Under the pieces are notes generated by a model. The model was not told the origin of the DNA, ran no database searches, and saw only the letters and a list, made by a program, of their open reading frames with translations. From positions 1-38,365 of the IMG/VR virus record IMGVR_UViG_3300042391_000253: a DNA stretch of 38,365 bases; one strand, 5' to 3'. A program made the position numbers and the translations under genes. How positions within the stretch are numbered: the stretch's first letter is position 1; each line of letters starts with the position of its first letter. Below, piece after piece: positions 13,427 through 21,217 of this stretch. This DNA comes from a virus.

Positions 13427-15661
13427 TTATTGGTTTTGGTTGCCGCCGTATTGCTGGGCGATCTTCAGCTTGTCAATCATCAGCCTCTGCGCCGTTTTGC
13501 GGTCTTGCAACTGCATCTGGTGTTGGGCTTTTGCTTGCTTGATCTGAGCGTCATTCTGGAACTTCAAGCGGTCAAGCTCTATTTTATTCATAGCAATCAT
13601 CTGCTGTGGATCTTGCTGTCCACCCTGCTGCTCCATAGCCTGTTGCTGGGCTTCCATCTCCTTCTGTTGTAGGTCTTCAGCCATACGCGCAAGCTGGTCG
13701 GCAATCTTCATAAGCTCGCTCGTCTGCTCGTTCATATTGTTGAACTGGTCTTGACGAGTTGGATCTGTCTCCAAGAACTGAAGATGACCAAGCAAGTGAG
13801 GCAGCAATGCTTGCATAGACTGATTGGCCTGTCGTGGATCTATCTGCTGATCCTGCACCGCTTGCACAACCCCTCCACCAAACTGAAGATGAACAGCAAG
13901 GTGAGTAGCGTGATTCTGATCTGGATCAATGAGAACTTGGCCTCCCGATTGGAGTGCATTATTCTCAAGAGATGCAATGGATAGGTCGTTGCCATCTGGT
14001 TTTGTCTCCTCTGGAATTCCGAAAGTCTCAACCCCCGTCTGTCCCGCGATTGCCGCTATGTTGGCATTAATTACTCGTTTCCGATTGGACTCTGGGAGTT
14101 GAGGAAGATACTGGCCGATAAGCCCCATCGCTTGCATACGAGCGGCAGATGAACCCTGACCAATGGATCGGGTTGCCTTAATGGTGTCGATGTCGAGCAA
14201 TGCACCCGCTGGAACTCCGCGATCCATACAAGCCTTCTGGAAGCGTAATGCTTCCGCTCCACCATGATCCTCTTCAATAAGGTTAGGATTAGCTGCCCTG
14301 CGATAGACTTCTGCGTAATGAACATCAAGAGCCTGTAGATAGATTTCTGCACGAGTATTGGTAAGGCGAGACTTCTCTCCAATCTCCATCTCAATTTCCC
14401 TGCTGCCCTTCTTTCCTCCACCACCAGATACGGAAGGCATGAAGCTACCAATGTCATCGGACTCCTGTGAGTTAAAGAACTGAGCAACTTGCATGGATGC
14501 AGCAAGGTTGGTCGAAACATTCTGCTGAACAAGCTCAAGGCCGACAGGAAGAATCCTCCAAGGGCCAATCTGAACGCTCTTCATCTTCTCTGCGTCTGCT
14601 GCGGAGTTAGCGCGGAACATTGTGGTTCCACCGATGATCGCATTCTCCATGAGGGAGTTATTCATGCGATTCATGGCCTCGGCATACTTATACACCTTCT
14701 GGCCCATGCCCCTCACGCCATGATAGAATCCGTTACCTACTCCGTTAAGGAAGACAGTAAATGCGTTGGAGAAATCTTGATACCTTCCAACCTTCTTGCA
14801 AAGGAACTCTGTACTGTTGAGCCGATCAAAGATGTAGTGAGAGATGCGACCATCGTATTCACGCACATAGAAGTGAGCGATCTTAATGACCTTGCTCTTG
14901 GCGTAGGAATAATAGAGTCCATTGTTCTTAAGCTCTTTCTGATACCACTCCCAAGGACGGCGTTGATCCTGTTCGTCAATACGAGCCTGCATGATTGCCT
15001 TGCGAACTTCCTCGACATCCCATCCTCCACGCTCTGCCGCTTCTTTATTCTCAATGTAGGAATACAACTCCTCGCAGTACATCTCATCAAGGACATAGCA
15101 GAACTCCCAATTGTTCCAATCAACCTTTGCTCCCTTTGGAACAACCAAAGCCCAAGGCTCAATAGCCTTTGCTCGCCAATCAGTCTGGTCAGGGAAATAC
15201 ATACAAGCCTGTCCGTGAATGACTAGCTGCTTATGACATACTTGGTGCTGCGCTAGGAAGTTTGGATTAGAAGAAGCAAGAAGCCTGTGGAACTCTTCTG
15301 TAATAATACGGCTCCACTCCTCTCGCTTGCCCATGTCCTTGCCGTACTTGGTCTTACAAGTAGCATACGAACCAACGGATGTGAGGATGTCAAAATAAGG
15401 AATTACTGCTGCCTCAACCTTGGCTTCTGCATGCCCCCAATTGACATTAATACGATCTGCCTGACCAAGCTCACGAAGCTGTTGCTCGTTAAATGGGGGG
15501 TTGCCGTCAATGATTCCTTGAATCTGACTGCGGCGATACGATGCGATTTGATCGTCTTCAATAAGGGTGTAAAGCATTGCGCGGGATGATCCAGCGTCCT
15601 CCACCCTTGTTTTAGGTGGCTTCTCACCTACTTGAAGGTCTTTCAATCCGTATGTAATCAT
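13427..15661 (-). CDS. Portal protein (P22-like type)
   Basis: 744 residues. The layout is that of podovirus portals: N-terminal helical region with INGNPPFNEQ-like IQGIIDGNPPFNEQQLR, a wing/stem core (HFYVREYDGRISHYIFDRLN; AMNRMNNSLMENAIIGGTTM; FMPSVSGGGGKKGSREIEME), and a long Gln/Met-rich coiled C-terminus (about 650-744, QQKEMEAQQQAMEQQGGQQD) like a barrel domain. It forms the dodecameric DNA channel. The length agrees with P22-like portals (about 725). ATG 15661 overlaps the upstream stop. Transcribed before scaffold and TerL. Confidence 0.85.
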   Translation of the reverse strand: MITYGLKDLQVGEKPPKTRVEDAGSSRAMLYTLIEDDQIASYRRSQIQGIIDGNPPFNEQQLRELGQADRINVNWGHAEAKVEAAVIPYFDILTSVGSYATCKTKYGKDMGKREEWSRIITEEFHRLLASSNPNFLAQHQVCHKQLVIHGQACMYFPDQTDWRAKAIEPWALVVPKGAKVDWNNWEFCYVLDEMYCEELYSYIENKEAAERGGWDVEEVRKAIMQARIDEQDQRRPWEWYQKELKNNGLYYSYAKSKVIKIAHFYVREYDGRISHYIFDRLNSTEFLCKKVGRYQDFSNAFTVFLNGVGNGFYHGVRGMGQKVYKYAEAMNRMNNSLMENAIIGGTTMFRANSAADAEKMKSVQIGPWRILPVGLELVQQNVSTNLAASMQVAQFFNSQESDDIGSFMPSVSGGGGKKGSREIEMEIGEKSRLTNTRAEIYLQALDVHYAEVYRRAANPNLIEEDHGGAEALRFQKACMDRGVPAGALLDIDTIKATRSIGQGSSAARMQAMGLIGQYLPQLPESNRKRVINANIAAIAGQTGVETFGIPEETKPDGNDLSIASLENNALQSGGQVLIDPDQNHATHLAVHLQFGGGVVQAVQDQQIDPRQANQSMQALLPHLLGHLQFLETDPTRQDQFNNMNEQTSELMKIADQLARMAEDLQQKEMEAQQQAMEQQGGQQDPQQMIAMNKIELDRLKFQNDAQIKQAKAQHQMQLQDRKTAQRLMIDKLKIAQQYGGNQNQ

Positions 15662-16320
15662 ATTTTAAGTGCTGCCGATGCTTGTGTTAAATCTTCAGTT
15701 TTTAACCAGCACCAGTCTGGTCGAGCCTCCGTTGTCTCTGGTTTCTCTCCAGATAGCAACACTTTTCTTTGTACATGGACAATTGCTTCATTGCGACATC
15801 CACATACTCCGCAAGTGTAAAGGCTTGCATCTGAAGGAGTTGTCCTAGCACCCCTCACTTTAGCGACCAATCCTGTAATGGTTTGCATTGCAGAGCAACC
15901 AGCACAGAAGTTAGTTGTCATATTATTGTAGCAACGAGAACATATTTCAGCTCTGCGGTTAGCTTCATTTTGATCGACAAAAACCTCTTTGCCTTTCGCT
16001 CCGTCGATTGCCATTGTTGCAAGAGCCGTAATACCTTTAATGATTCCCTCCGCTGATAGTATTGGCCTAACACCCTTGGCTGGAGTTCCGTCAGTATATT
16101 CGCACCATCCATGCGGAAGTTGCCTACATAGCTGATCCTCAACCCTCTCCTTCCAATCTGTAGGAAGCGGTATGGAATTATCTATATAATGCGCTTTAAC
16201 TCTGGACAGCAATCCCTCCCAACTTAATTCGCCTTCGATCTTCATTCCTGTTTCTGGAACAGTAAATCGAAAGCGGTTAGGGGGAACGCTATCAGTTTTC
16301 TTGAATCTCTGTCTGATCAT
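15658..16320 (-). CDS. Zinc-ribbon phage protein, paralogue A
   Basis: 220 residues. The N-terminal half (FRFTVPETGMKIEGELSWEG, then AHYIDNSIPLP) is beta-rich. The C-terminal half has AEICSRCYNN, NFCAGC and LYTCGVCGCRNEA, then PDWCWLK: six or more Cys in CxxC pairs, so at least one zinc ribbon. The same ICxxC / CxxCGC arrangement occurs in the protein at 28376. Role unknown; it directly precedes portal with an ATGA overlap, so a head or tail-completion role is possible. Confidence 0.6.
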   Translation of the reverse strand: MIRQRFKKTDSVPPNRFRFTVPETGMKIEGELSWEGLLSRVKAHYIDNSIPLPTDWKERVEDQLCRQLPHGWCEYTDGTPAKGVRPILSAEGIIKGITALATMAIDGAKGKEVFVDQNEANRRAEICSRCYNNMTTNFCAGCSAMQTITGLVAKVRGARTTPSDASLYTCGVCGCRNEAIVHVQRKVLLSGEKPETTEARPDWCWLKTEDLTQASAALKI

Positions 16321-16486
16321 CTTTGGAGAGTAGTTGCTTGAAGCATTCTAATCCAGCGTAATAACCACCAAGGAAAGCGTTTCTAGCATAGTCTTGATGA
16401 CCTTGTGCAGAGCCGTGATCCTTGGAATAAGTCCTTACTCCAATGGTGTTATACCAATCGTTAAAGTTTTCTTCTAATGTTTTCAT
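16292..16486 (-). CDS. Small hypothetical protein
   Basis: 64 residues: MKTLEENFNDWYNTIGVRTY, then HGSAQGHQDYARNAFLGGYY and AGLECFKQLLSKDDQTEIQEN. Compact with several aromatics; it may fold as a small helical domain. Starts after the leader ATATCAAAACACAA and overlaps the zinc-ribbon gene by 29 nt. No family recognised. Confidence 0.55.
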   Translation of the reverse strand: MKTLEENFNDWYNTIGVRTYSKDHGSAQGHQDYARNAFLGGYYAGLECFKQLLSKDDQTEIQEN

Positions 16487-16502
16487 TTGTGTTTTGATAT
16501 TG

Positions 16503-16781
16503 TTAGGCGAGAAAGACTTTGAACTTAATGATTATCTCTCCCATGATCCCTGCTGCGTCATCGACTGACTCTTCAGAGAGGTCGGGAAACCTAGCGTGAA
16601 GCGTCTCGTGGCAAATGACATCCTCAAGAGAGCGAGTGGATTGCGGATTGATAAAAATGGTTCTGGTTTCGTAAACACATAGTCCATCATTTTTTTTGCC
16701 ACCTGTGGTTCCAGTGTTTCCATATCCATATTTCCAATTGTGTCCATTGATAGCAATGACTCCAATCTTCTTGAATTTCAT
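16503..16781 (-). CDS. Small HExxH zinc metallopeptidase-like protein
   Basis: 92 residues from ATG 16781 (ATGA overlap with the upstream peptide gene). VICHETLHARFPDLSEESVD holds HETLH at 58-62 with acidic residues 8-13 positions later (E70/E71/D74), giving a gluzincin-like metal site. The fold size suits a minimal ImmA/SprT-like peptidase of the sort phages carry. Substrate unknown: capsid maturation, host repressor cleavage and lysis are all possible. A longer frame to 16823 overlaps the upstream gene and is not preferred. Confidence 0.7.
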   Translation of the reverse strand: MKFKKIGVIAINGHNWKYGYGNTGTTGGKKNDGLCVYETRTIFINPQSTRSLEDVICHETLHARFPDLSEESVDDAAGIMGEIIIKFKVFLA

Positions 16782-16858
16782 CGGCGTATAGAGGCCATGA
16801 TATAGATAAGGACTGACGCACACACTACGCCAACAATGGTTTGCTGTAGTATAGTCAT
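16778..16858 (-). CDS. 26-residue single-pass membrane peptide
   Basis: ATG 16858 to TGA 16778-16780. Peptide MTILQQTIVGVVCASVLIYI then MASIRR: one membrane helix with a basic C-terminus. Both ends share ATGA with neighbours (DUF3310 gene upstream, metallopeptidase downstream), strong evidence of coupled translation despite its size. Function unknown. Confidence 0.6.
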   Translation of the reverse strand: MTILQQTIVGVVCASVLIYIMASIRR

Positions 16859-17067
16859 TTCGTTAGCTCCGTTATTTCACGCTGGATAAACCACAAAGCC
16901 TTCCGTAAGTCTTGAAGTTCAGTCTCTGGCCCTCCCTTCTTCCCTGCACGATAGATGTACTTAATCGCCGCTCCGCGAGGGAATGTGAGATGCCCGATCA
17001 TGTCAATAAGCTCAACCCCCTTTGGATTGTCCGTATAGTGACTAGGATGTATGACTGGATCGTTCAT
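16855..17067 (-). CDS. DUF3310 family protein
   Basis: 70 residues. The signature is complete: HPSHYTDNPKGVELIDMI, then FPRGAAIKYIYRAGKKGG, then ETELQDLRKALWFIQREI. DUF3310 proteins are common in phages and often labelled nucleotide kinase, without solid proof. The length is typical of the minimal form. ATGA overlaps on both sides place it in a coupled run. Confidence 0.88.
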   Translation of the reverse strand: MNDPVIHPSHYTDNPKGVELIDMIGHLTFPRGAAIKYIYRAGKKGGPETELQDLRKALWFIQREITELTK

Positions 17068-17276
17068 CGTTTTGCAAGGATCATATTGGTGCGCTCAACC
17101 TTGTAGCGTCCCTTCTCATCCTTAGTTGTACGATGGACGATGTTTCCATCAACCATGTCATTAAGAACTCGCTGCAACATAATCATGTGCGACTTGATGG
17201 CGGGATCGTATGGCCCTGCAAGCCAAGCAAACCCACGCTCAATGTAGTAATCTTTTTCTAGGATGTGCTGTTTCAT
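17064..17276 (-). CDS. Small hypothetical protein, winged-helix-like
   Basis: 70 residues (MKQHILEKDYYIERGFAWLA, then AIKSHMIMLQRVLNDMVDGN and IVHRTTKDEKGRYKVERTNM). The last half has a helix followed by a basic hairpin, like a winged helix. ATGA overlaps with both neighbours. A DNA-binding role is a guess; the next gene is a clearer HTH protein. Confidence 0.55.
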   Translation of the reverse strand: MKQHILEKDYYIERGFAWLAGPYDPAIKSHMIMLQRVLNDMVDGNIVHRTTKDEKGRYKVERTNMILAKR

Positions 17277-17509
17277 TTAATAATTTTGTAATGGGCGATT
17301 GGATGTACGCCGTTGGACTGTTTAATTTTGAAGGATCGCTTCTCTGCTTTACCGCATTCAATTAGATTCTTGATGATCTTGTTTGTTTGCGATGTACCTA
17401 GATTTATCTCTTTTCCTATCTGCTGTCGAGTTTTGAATTCCTTTGGAACAATATCTTCGTTTTTGCTTGACGCTTCCATTATTGCCATTGCCCATTCATT
17501 CGCGCTCAT
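17273..17509 (-). CDS. Winged-HTH DNA-binding protein
   Basis: 78 residues from ATG 17509, which overlaps the phosphoesterase stop by ATGA; an in-frame start at 17524 is less likely. KEFKTRQQIGKEINLGTSQT then NKIIKNLIECGKAEKR is a classic helix-turn-helix followed by a wing (SFKIKQSNGVHPIAHYKIIK). It probably is a small transcription regulator of the middle genes or a replication accessory factor. No specific family claimed. Confidence 0.68.
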   Translation of the reverse strand: MSANEWAMAIMEASSKNEDIVPKEFKTRQQIGKEINLGTSQTNKIIKNLIECGKAEKRSFKIKQSNGVHPIAHYKIIK

Positions 17510-18210
17510 AGTGGCAACCTCCATTCGTGATTAAACTCTCCGCGAGTGATAAGCCATACTGCGCTATCCTTTGGCCCAATCTCTCCATAAACTAATCCTT
17601 GTCGCCATCCGAGGGTTGCCCTGCGGCATTTCGCATAATCCATTTCACCTCGCTTCGTAAGCGTACCCACGCAATATCCTGTGCTTTCTTTGATCGTGCG
17701 TCCCTCTCCCATTTGCGAGCGATGAGTGTGCCCAAATATGACCTTGCCACCATAGATTTCAGCCATGTCGCGAGCCGAGTTTTCATTGTAGATAGTTCCA
17801 TGAGTGAAGGTCACATCACCAACTACATACTTCTGGAACACGCCGTCATATGGAATGCGGCGGCAACCAATCTCGACGAAAGATCGGTCAATGTAATCAG
17901 TAGCTTGTTGAGCGGCGTAGGAGATAAGTGCGTTACGATGATTAAGCAATCGGGGTATGCGATCCTCGTGGTTTCCATCCAACACATGAGTTGGTCGTAG
18001 CTGTCGCAAGAACCATATTCCTCCATCAATGTCTGGAGCAACTGGCTCTGACTCATCGGAACTTCCAACTGCACCAGAGCGGAAAGCCGTGGTATCGCAC
18101 CAGTCACCGAGATGTACCATGATGGAAGGATTCCATCTGTCTCGCATAGTGAGGACAGCTTCGATTGCGCTTGGGTCAGCATACTTGCCATGTGAGCAAG
18201 AGACGGCCAT
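17506..18210 (-). CDS. Calcineurin-like metallophosphoesterase
   Basis: 234 residues from ATG 18210 after an A-rich leader. Metallophosphoesterase motifs in order: SCSHGKYAD (4-12), LGDWCD (34-39), DGNHEDR (78-84), FTHG (135-138) and FGHTHR (159-164). The first motif is C-S-H where the family consensus is D-x-H, a variation that I recall in phage members. Likely hydrolyses phosphodiester bonds in nucleic acid or nucleotides. It sits between ERF recombinase and an HTH gene, consistent with DNA metabolism. Confidence 0.85.
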   Translation of the reverse strand: MAVSCSHGKYADPSAIEAVLTMRDRWNPSIMVHLGDWCDTTAFRSGAVGSSDESEPVAPDIDGGIWFLRQLRPTHVLDGNHEDRIPRLLNHRNALISYAAQQATDYIDRSFVEIGCRRIPYDGVFQKYVVGDVTFTHGTIYNENSARDMAEIYGGKVIFGHTHRSQMGEGRTIKESTGYCVGTLTKRGEMDYAKCRRATLGWRQGLVYGEIGPKDSAVWLITRGEFNHEWRLPL

Positions 18211-18236
18211 GAATTTTTCATATTTAGTAGCAATAT

Positions 18237-18254
18237 GGGGGGCTTTCGCCCCCC
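18237..18254 (-). terminator. GC hairpin with GAAA tetraloop
   Basis: On the minus strand GGGGGGC-GAAA-GCCCCCC, a perfect 7-bp stem with a GNRA loop closed by C-G. It is 12 nt after the ERF stop and 27 nt before the phosphoesterase start. No U-run follows leftward, so it may be a transcript stabiliser or processing barrier as much as a terminator. Confidence 0.55.
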
Positions 18255-18265
18255 TTGCTTTTAGC

Positions 18266-19006
18266 TTACGCTTTGTCACTTGGGGTAATGGTCACAAGCT
18301 CAAACTTGCTTGGATCTTTCTTTGATGGAGCAACGCCCACATCAACAATGACTCCCTCCTTGCCGAACTCCGTAGCGGCATCATACAACTTTTCATCAAA
18401 GGTCATCGCTTCGATCACCTTGCCGTTGTCGTTAAACTCAACGCAATAAAGCGTCCAAGTCTTCGTGCTGCCATCCTTGCTCTTTGCTGCAACCTTCGTG
18501 TTGGTTGGCAATACGCCCCTCCACATTCCAGTTACTGATGCTGCTGGTCGAACAAGTGGATTCTTGTCCATAACCTTCGCGATTGCTGGACGAGCCTCTT
18601 CCTTCTTGTGAAGGCCACTCGACACATTGCCATCATCGTCATCCTCACTAGCAACTCCCAGCACCGCTGCAAGAGAGTAGCGACGAGCGTATGTGATCGC
18701 TCCACCAACTCCCTGTGGCGATTGATCCTTGAGGGGGAGGAGCAATGTAGTAGTAGTGGAATGACCGCCCTTGTGGATGATCGTGGTTTCAACGCCAGCC
18801 GTCCCTTCCATGAACAATGGTGTCTGGCTGATAGCAAGACCATGCTTGAGGAGGATTGGGCGAGTGGCATCAATGATTGCATCCAATGGGGCGTACTTCG
18901 ACTTGAAGTATGGGTTGGCTGCGGTTTTGGGAACATTGGAGAGTTCCCCGATAGCAGCAACGAGTGCTGCTGCGTATTCCTGCTGTGGTGTGTTTTCCGT
19001 TTTCAT
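18266..19006 (-). CDS. erf: ERF-family ssDNA annealing protein
   Basis: 246 residues. The ERF core is plain: NPYFKSKYAPLDAIIDATRP, ILLKHGLAISQTP, then PLKDQSPQGVGGAITYARRY and SLAAVLGVASEDDDDGN. These proteins form rings on ssDNA and anneal complementary strands in phage recombination. The C-terminal third (about 165-246) is beta-rich, with VTGMWRGVLP and GVIVDVGVAPSKKDPSKFEL, and may be a partner-binding or OB-like domain. Start follows the leader AACCAAACCAAAACAAC. Works presumably with the RecB-like nuclease at 7940. Confidence 0.92.
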   Translation of the reverse strand: MKTENTPQQEYAAALVAAIGELSNVPKTAANPYFKSKYAPLDAIIDATRPILLKHGLAISQTPLFMEGTAGVETTIIHKGGHSTTTTLLLPLKDQSPQGVGGAITYARRYSLAAVLGVASEDDDDGNVSSGLHKKEEARPAIAKVMDKNPLVRPAASVTGMWRGVLPTNTKVAAKSKDGSTKTWTLYCVEFNDNGKVIEAMTFDEKLYDAATEFGKEGVIVDVGVAPSKKDPSKFELVTITPSDKA

Positions 19007-19028
19007 GTTGTTTTGGTTTGGTTAGAGC

Positions 19029-19166
19029 TTATCCCCTCTCGTCAATCTGGATTGCAGAATCGTCAATGAAGGCGATGGCTTCATCCAGAGTTGAGCGAAG
19101 TTCTTCAAGGGATGCAAGAAGAAATTCAATTTTTTCTTGTGGGGTCATTTGTTGCTGCTCGCTCAT
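19029..19166 (-). CDS. Small helical hypothetical protein
   Basis: 45 residues from ATG 19166, which shares an A with the upstream TAA (TAATG). MSEQQQMTPQEKIEFLLASL then EELRSTLDEAIAFIDDSAIQ: one long amphipathic helix, probably a coiled-coil dimer. ATG 19148 is another possible start. Function unknown; it lies just upstream of ERF. Confidence 0.5.
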   Translation of the reverse strand: MSEQQQMTPQEKIEFLLASLEELRSTLDEAIAFIDDSAIQIDERG

Positions 19167-19417
19167 TAGAACAAGCGGATGATTGTGGTCGCGAGAAGGC
19201 CGACTCCGATTAGGAGGGAAGCACAAGCAATGCCGCCAATAATATTGATGGTCATTGTGATCCGATCATTAAGGAGATCGGAAAGCTCGTAAAGCTCCAT
19301 TGTGGATTTGGTCAATCCATCAAGACGGAGTTGAAATAGCTCCTCATTGGTGAGAGGTGGCATTAGGCTCTTCTTGGATGGTGTCTTTTTGGTGGTTTTG
19401 GTTTTTGGTGTTGTCAT
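19166..19417 (-). CDS. C-terminally anchored membrane protein
   Basis: 83 residues from ATG 19417 (leader CATAAAACACAAATCGTT). The basic Thr/Lys N-terminus (MTTPKTKTTKKTPSKKS) is followed by a helix (NEELFQLRLDGLTKSTMELY) and a C-terminal membrane helix (INIIGGIACASLLIGVGLLA). ATG 19444 is an alternative start. Tail-anchored topology; function unknown, perhaps lysis-associated because it lies between the lysis cassette and ERF. Confidence 0.55.
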   Translation of the reverse strand: MTTPKTKTTKKTPSKKSLMPPLTNEELFQLRLDGLTKSTMELYELSDLLNDRITMTINIIGGIACASLLIGVGLLATTIIRLF

Positions 19418-19459
19418 AACGATTTGTGTTTTATGTGATGCCATTACGGATGTCGAGAA

Positions 19460-19972
19460 TTATTTTGATAAATCTTTTATGGTGGCGATAGTCCGAAGAT
19501 TATTGTGGGGAACCATCCAACAAGGTCTCTGGTTTTCCTTGTTAATAAACCACTTGTCTTGCCTTGTTTCATGTCCGTAAAGCCACCCTATGATTCTAGC
19601 TCCATTTCCATTGGTCATTACCTTGACATACTTCCTGTCTGGAGCGTCATCATCGCGGGTGATGAGTGAGGTGTGCTTGTCTGATGCCCTGACTTCAACA
19701 TCCTCAAAGCAATCTGGGATTCCATGAAAAGTGTTTATCTGGGGAACAAAGAACCTATCCATCCATTTTGCGAATGCAATTTCTCCTATAGCCCCAATGG
19801 TGGCGTGATGAAGCCGACCTAGACGATCCCTCTTCATGGTGTAGGTATGGTTCCTCTTGTCCAGTTCACTTGCCGTGATTTGAAGGAGAGCGCAGTTTAC
19901 GGCATGGTGGAATTCCGTTGGAGTGAGAACGACTACAGCGGTGTCTTCTATCTTGATGCCTTGGTTGGTCAT
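19460..19972 (-). CDS. Conserved phage protein with nuclease-like pattern
   Basis: 170 residues from ATG 19972. A helix with ATIGAIGEIAFAKWMDRFF is followed by FEDVEVRASDKHTSLITRDD and DRKYVKVMTNGNGARIIGWL. The GxxGExAxxK ... DVEVR ... D-D pattern is known from unannotated phage proteins and resembles a degraded PD-(D/E)XK nuclease core, with E in helix 1 and E in the strand. Catalytic function is not certain. It stands alone between the endolysin (ending 20101) and small membrane genes. A longer frame to 20050 is not preferred. Confidence 0.55.
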   Translation of the reverse strand: MTNQGIKIEDTAVVVLTPTEFHHAVNCALLQITASELDKRNHTYTMKRDRLGRLHHATIGAIGEIAFAKWMDRFFVPQINTFHGIPDCFEDVEVRASDKHTSLITRDDDAPDRKYVKVMTNGNGARIIGWLYGHETRQDKWFINKENQRPCWMVPHNNLRTIATIKDLSK

Positions 19973-20100
19973 TGAAGTAGAATTATTGCTCCAAACCAAA
20001 AAGCCAATAAAATCTTTTTTTATTTTAATGCTTGACTTTACCCTACCCACTCACGCTACCCTGCCGACAGGCCCGACATTTCAGAGCCTGTTGTTGAAGA

Positions 20101-20556
20101 TCAAGACAAGTTGCAAACCTTCCTCAAGTCTTTTGTACGATTCAACCATCCCTTCAAAAAAACCTTACTGGCTGGTCGATGAATGACTAGCCTTTTGTAG
20201 AATCCTTCCTGCTCATCAATAAACTTAGATGGATTATTTCCAGAGATTTTCAATATTTTGCTTGCTCTCGACAGACCACAATTTACACAACAATTAAAGA
20301 AAATGAAATTTAGAGGCCAAGCCATTTCGTCGCAAGCGTACTTCACCCAATACTCATTCCAATAGATTTCGGTAGCTTCATCTGCCGTGAGAAGTGGTAT
20401 ATCGACATTTGGGTGTGACTTGGCATCAATCCCGTACTTCGTTCCAACCATTCTTCCATCCCTATAATTGCCGCGATCATCTTTGTGCAAACAAAGCTTT
20501 GTTCCCTCCCACTTGAACAACCAAGGAATAATGGTGTCCTTAAACAACTTCGTCAT
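20101..20556 (-). CDS. GH108-family endolysin (lysozyme-like)
   Basis: 151 residues from ATG 20556. IIPWLFKWEGTKLCLHKDD has the catalytic Glu in W-E-G (E17), followed by DGRMVGTKYGIDAKSHPN, then ADEATEIYWNEYWVKYACDE, the usual order in glycoside hydrolase family 108 muramidases. FFNCCVNCGLSRASKILK then corresponds to the C-terminal GH108/PG-binding helix region. It cleaves peptidoglycan at the end of infection. No signal peptide, so it needs the holin. It overlaps the holin gene by 17 nt. A longer frame upstream would sit inside the holin gene. Confidence 0.85.
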   Translation of the reverse strand: MTKLFKDTIIPWLFKWEGTKLCLHKDDRGNYRDGRMVGTKYGIDAKSHPNVDIPLLTADEATEIYWNEYWVKYACDEMAWPLNFIFFNCCVNCGLSRASKILKISGNNPSKFIDEQEGFYKRLVIHRPASKVFLKGWLNRTKDLRKVCNLS

Positions 20557-20869
20557 CAAAGTTCTTTGGTTTTTGAATATATTCAGTAATTTCTTCCTTG
20601 ATGCGTTGAACGGAAGAAGACACATCTTGAATCTGGCTAGTTCCAACTTTCCAGTCATATACGAGTTTTCCAGTAACCATAAAAATGACTATGGCTCCAG
20701 TGATGTAAAGGGTGTTGGTCGTAATTGATACAAATCCAGCCAACGCTTCTGGAGGAAGGGAATAAAGATGAGCCACCGACCAACGCCAACTAATTTGAAT
20801 TAAAGCGATTCCGACCAAGCTAATTACCAGCCTTTGAGAGACTACTGGCTTTAAAGGAAAAATCGCCAT
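20540..20869 (-). CDS. Holin candidate (two membrane helices)
   Basis: 109 residues from ATG 20869, overlapping the spanin gene by 19 nt. Two membrane helices: about 12-28 (QRLVISLVGIALIQISW) and 44-68 (AGFVSITTNTLYITGAIVIF), then a charged helical C-terminal tail ending FDDEVV. Size, two helices and position directly before the endolysin fit a class II-like holin, which would open the inner membrane for lysozyme. No sequence motif proves it. Confidence 0.65.
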   Translation of the reverse strand: MAIFPLKPVVSQRLVISLVGIALIQISWRWSVAHLYSLPPEALAGFVSITTNTLYITGAIVIFMVTGKLVYDWKVGTSQIQDVSSSVQRIKEEITEYIQKPKNFDDEVV

Positions 20870-21216
20870 GATGTCTTTAGTCCTATGTAGGCAGCAACGG
20901 CTAGAATGCTCGCCAGTGCCAAAGCCCTCCACCACCAAAGCTTCTTCAGAGCGTCAGAGTGCTTGTTGTTCCAATAGACGGCATCGTCCTGAGCCTTCAT
21001 AAGAACCACAGACTGATCATCCACTTGCTTCTGATAGGCATCAATCGCATCAGAAAGCTCTTTAACGGCTAATTGTCCCTCTGGACGCACATACTGACGC
21101 ACTTTCTCTACGCTTGTTTTAACGGCCACTACGGATGGGGCTGAGTAGGAAGCCTTGTCGTTGTGAGCGCATCCAATAAGAAAGATGGATGCCAATACAA
21201 TAAGAATCTTATTCAT
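20851..21216 (-). CDS. Spanin-like lipoprotein with C-terminal membrane anchor
   Basis: 121 residues from ATG 21216. A lipoprotein signal with lipobox L-I-G-C (Cys16) is followed by a periplasmic, partly coiled segment (VKELSDAIDAYQKQVDDQSV, then DALKKLWWW), and a C-terminal membrane helix (RALALASILAVAAYIGL). Lipid at one end and membrane helix at the other is the layout of unimolecular spanins, which fuse inner and outer membranes in the last lysis step. This implies a Gram-negative host. It precedes holin and endolysin. A dissociated o-spanin is the alternative. Confidence 0.7.
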   Translation of the reverse strand: MNKILIVLASIFLIGCAHNDKASYSAPSVVAVKTSVEKVRQYVRPEGQLAVKELSDAIDAYQKQVDDQSVVLMKAQDDAVYWNNKHSDALKKLWWWRALALASILAVAAYIGLKTSWRFFL

Positions 21217-21217
21217 G

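Noticed and set aside
14489-15226. Plus-strand frame of 245 codons opposite the portal gene
   Set aside because: The minus-strand portal is well supported, and the plus frame has no leader or neighbours.
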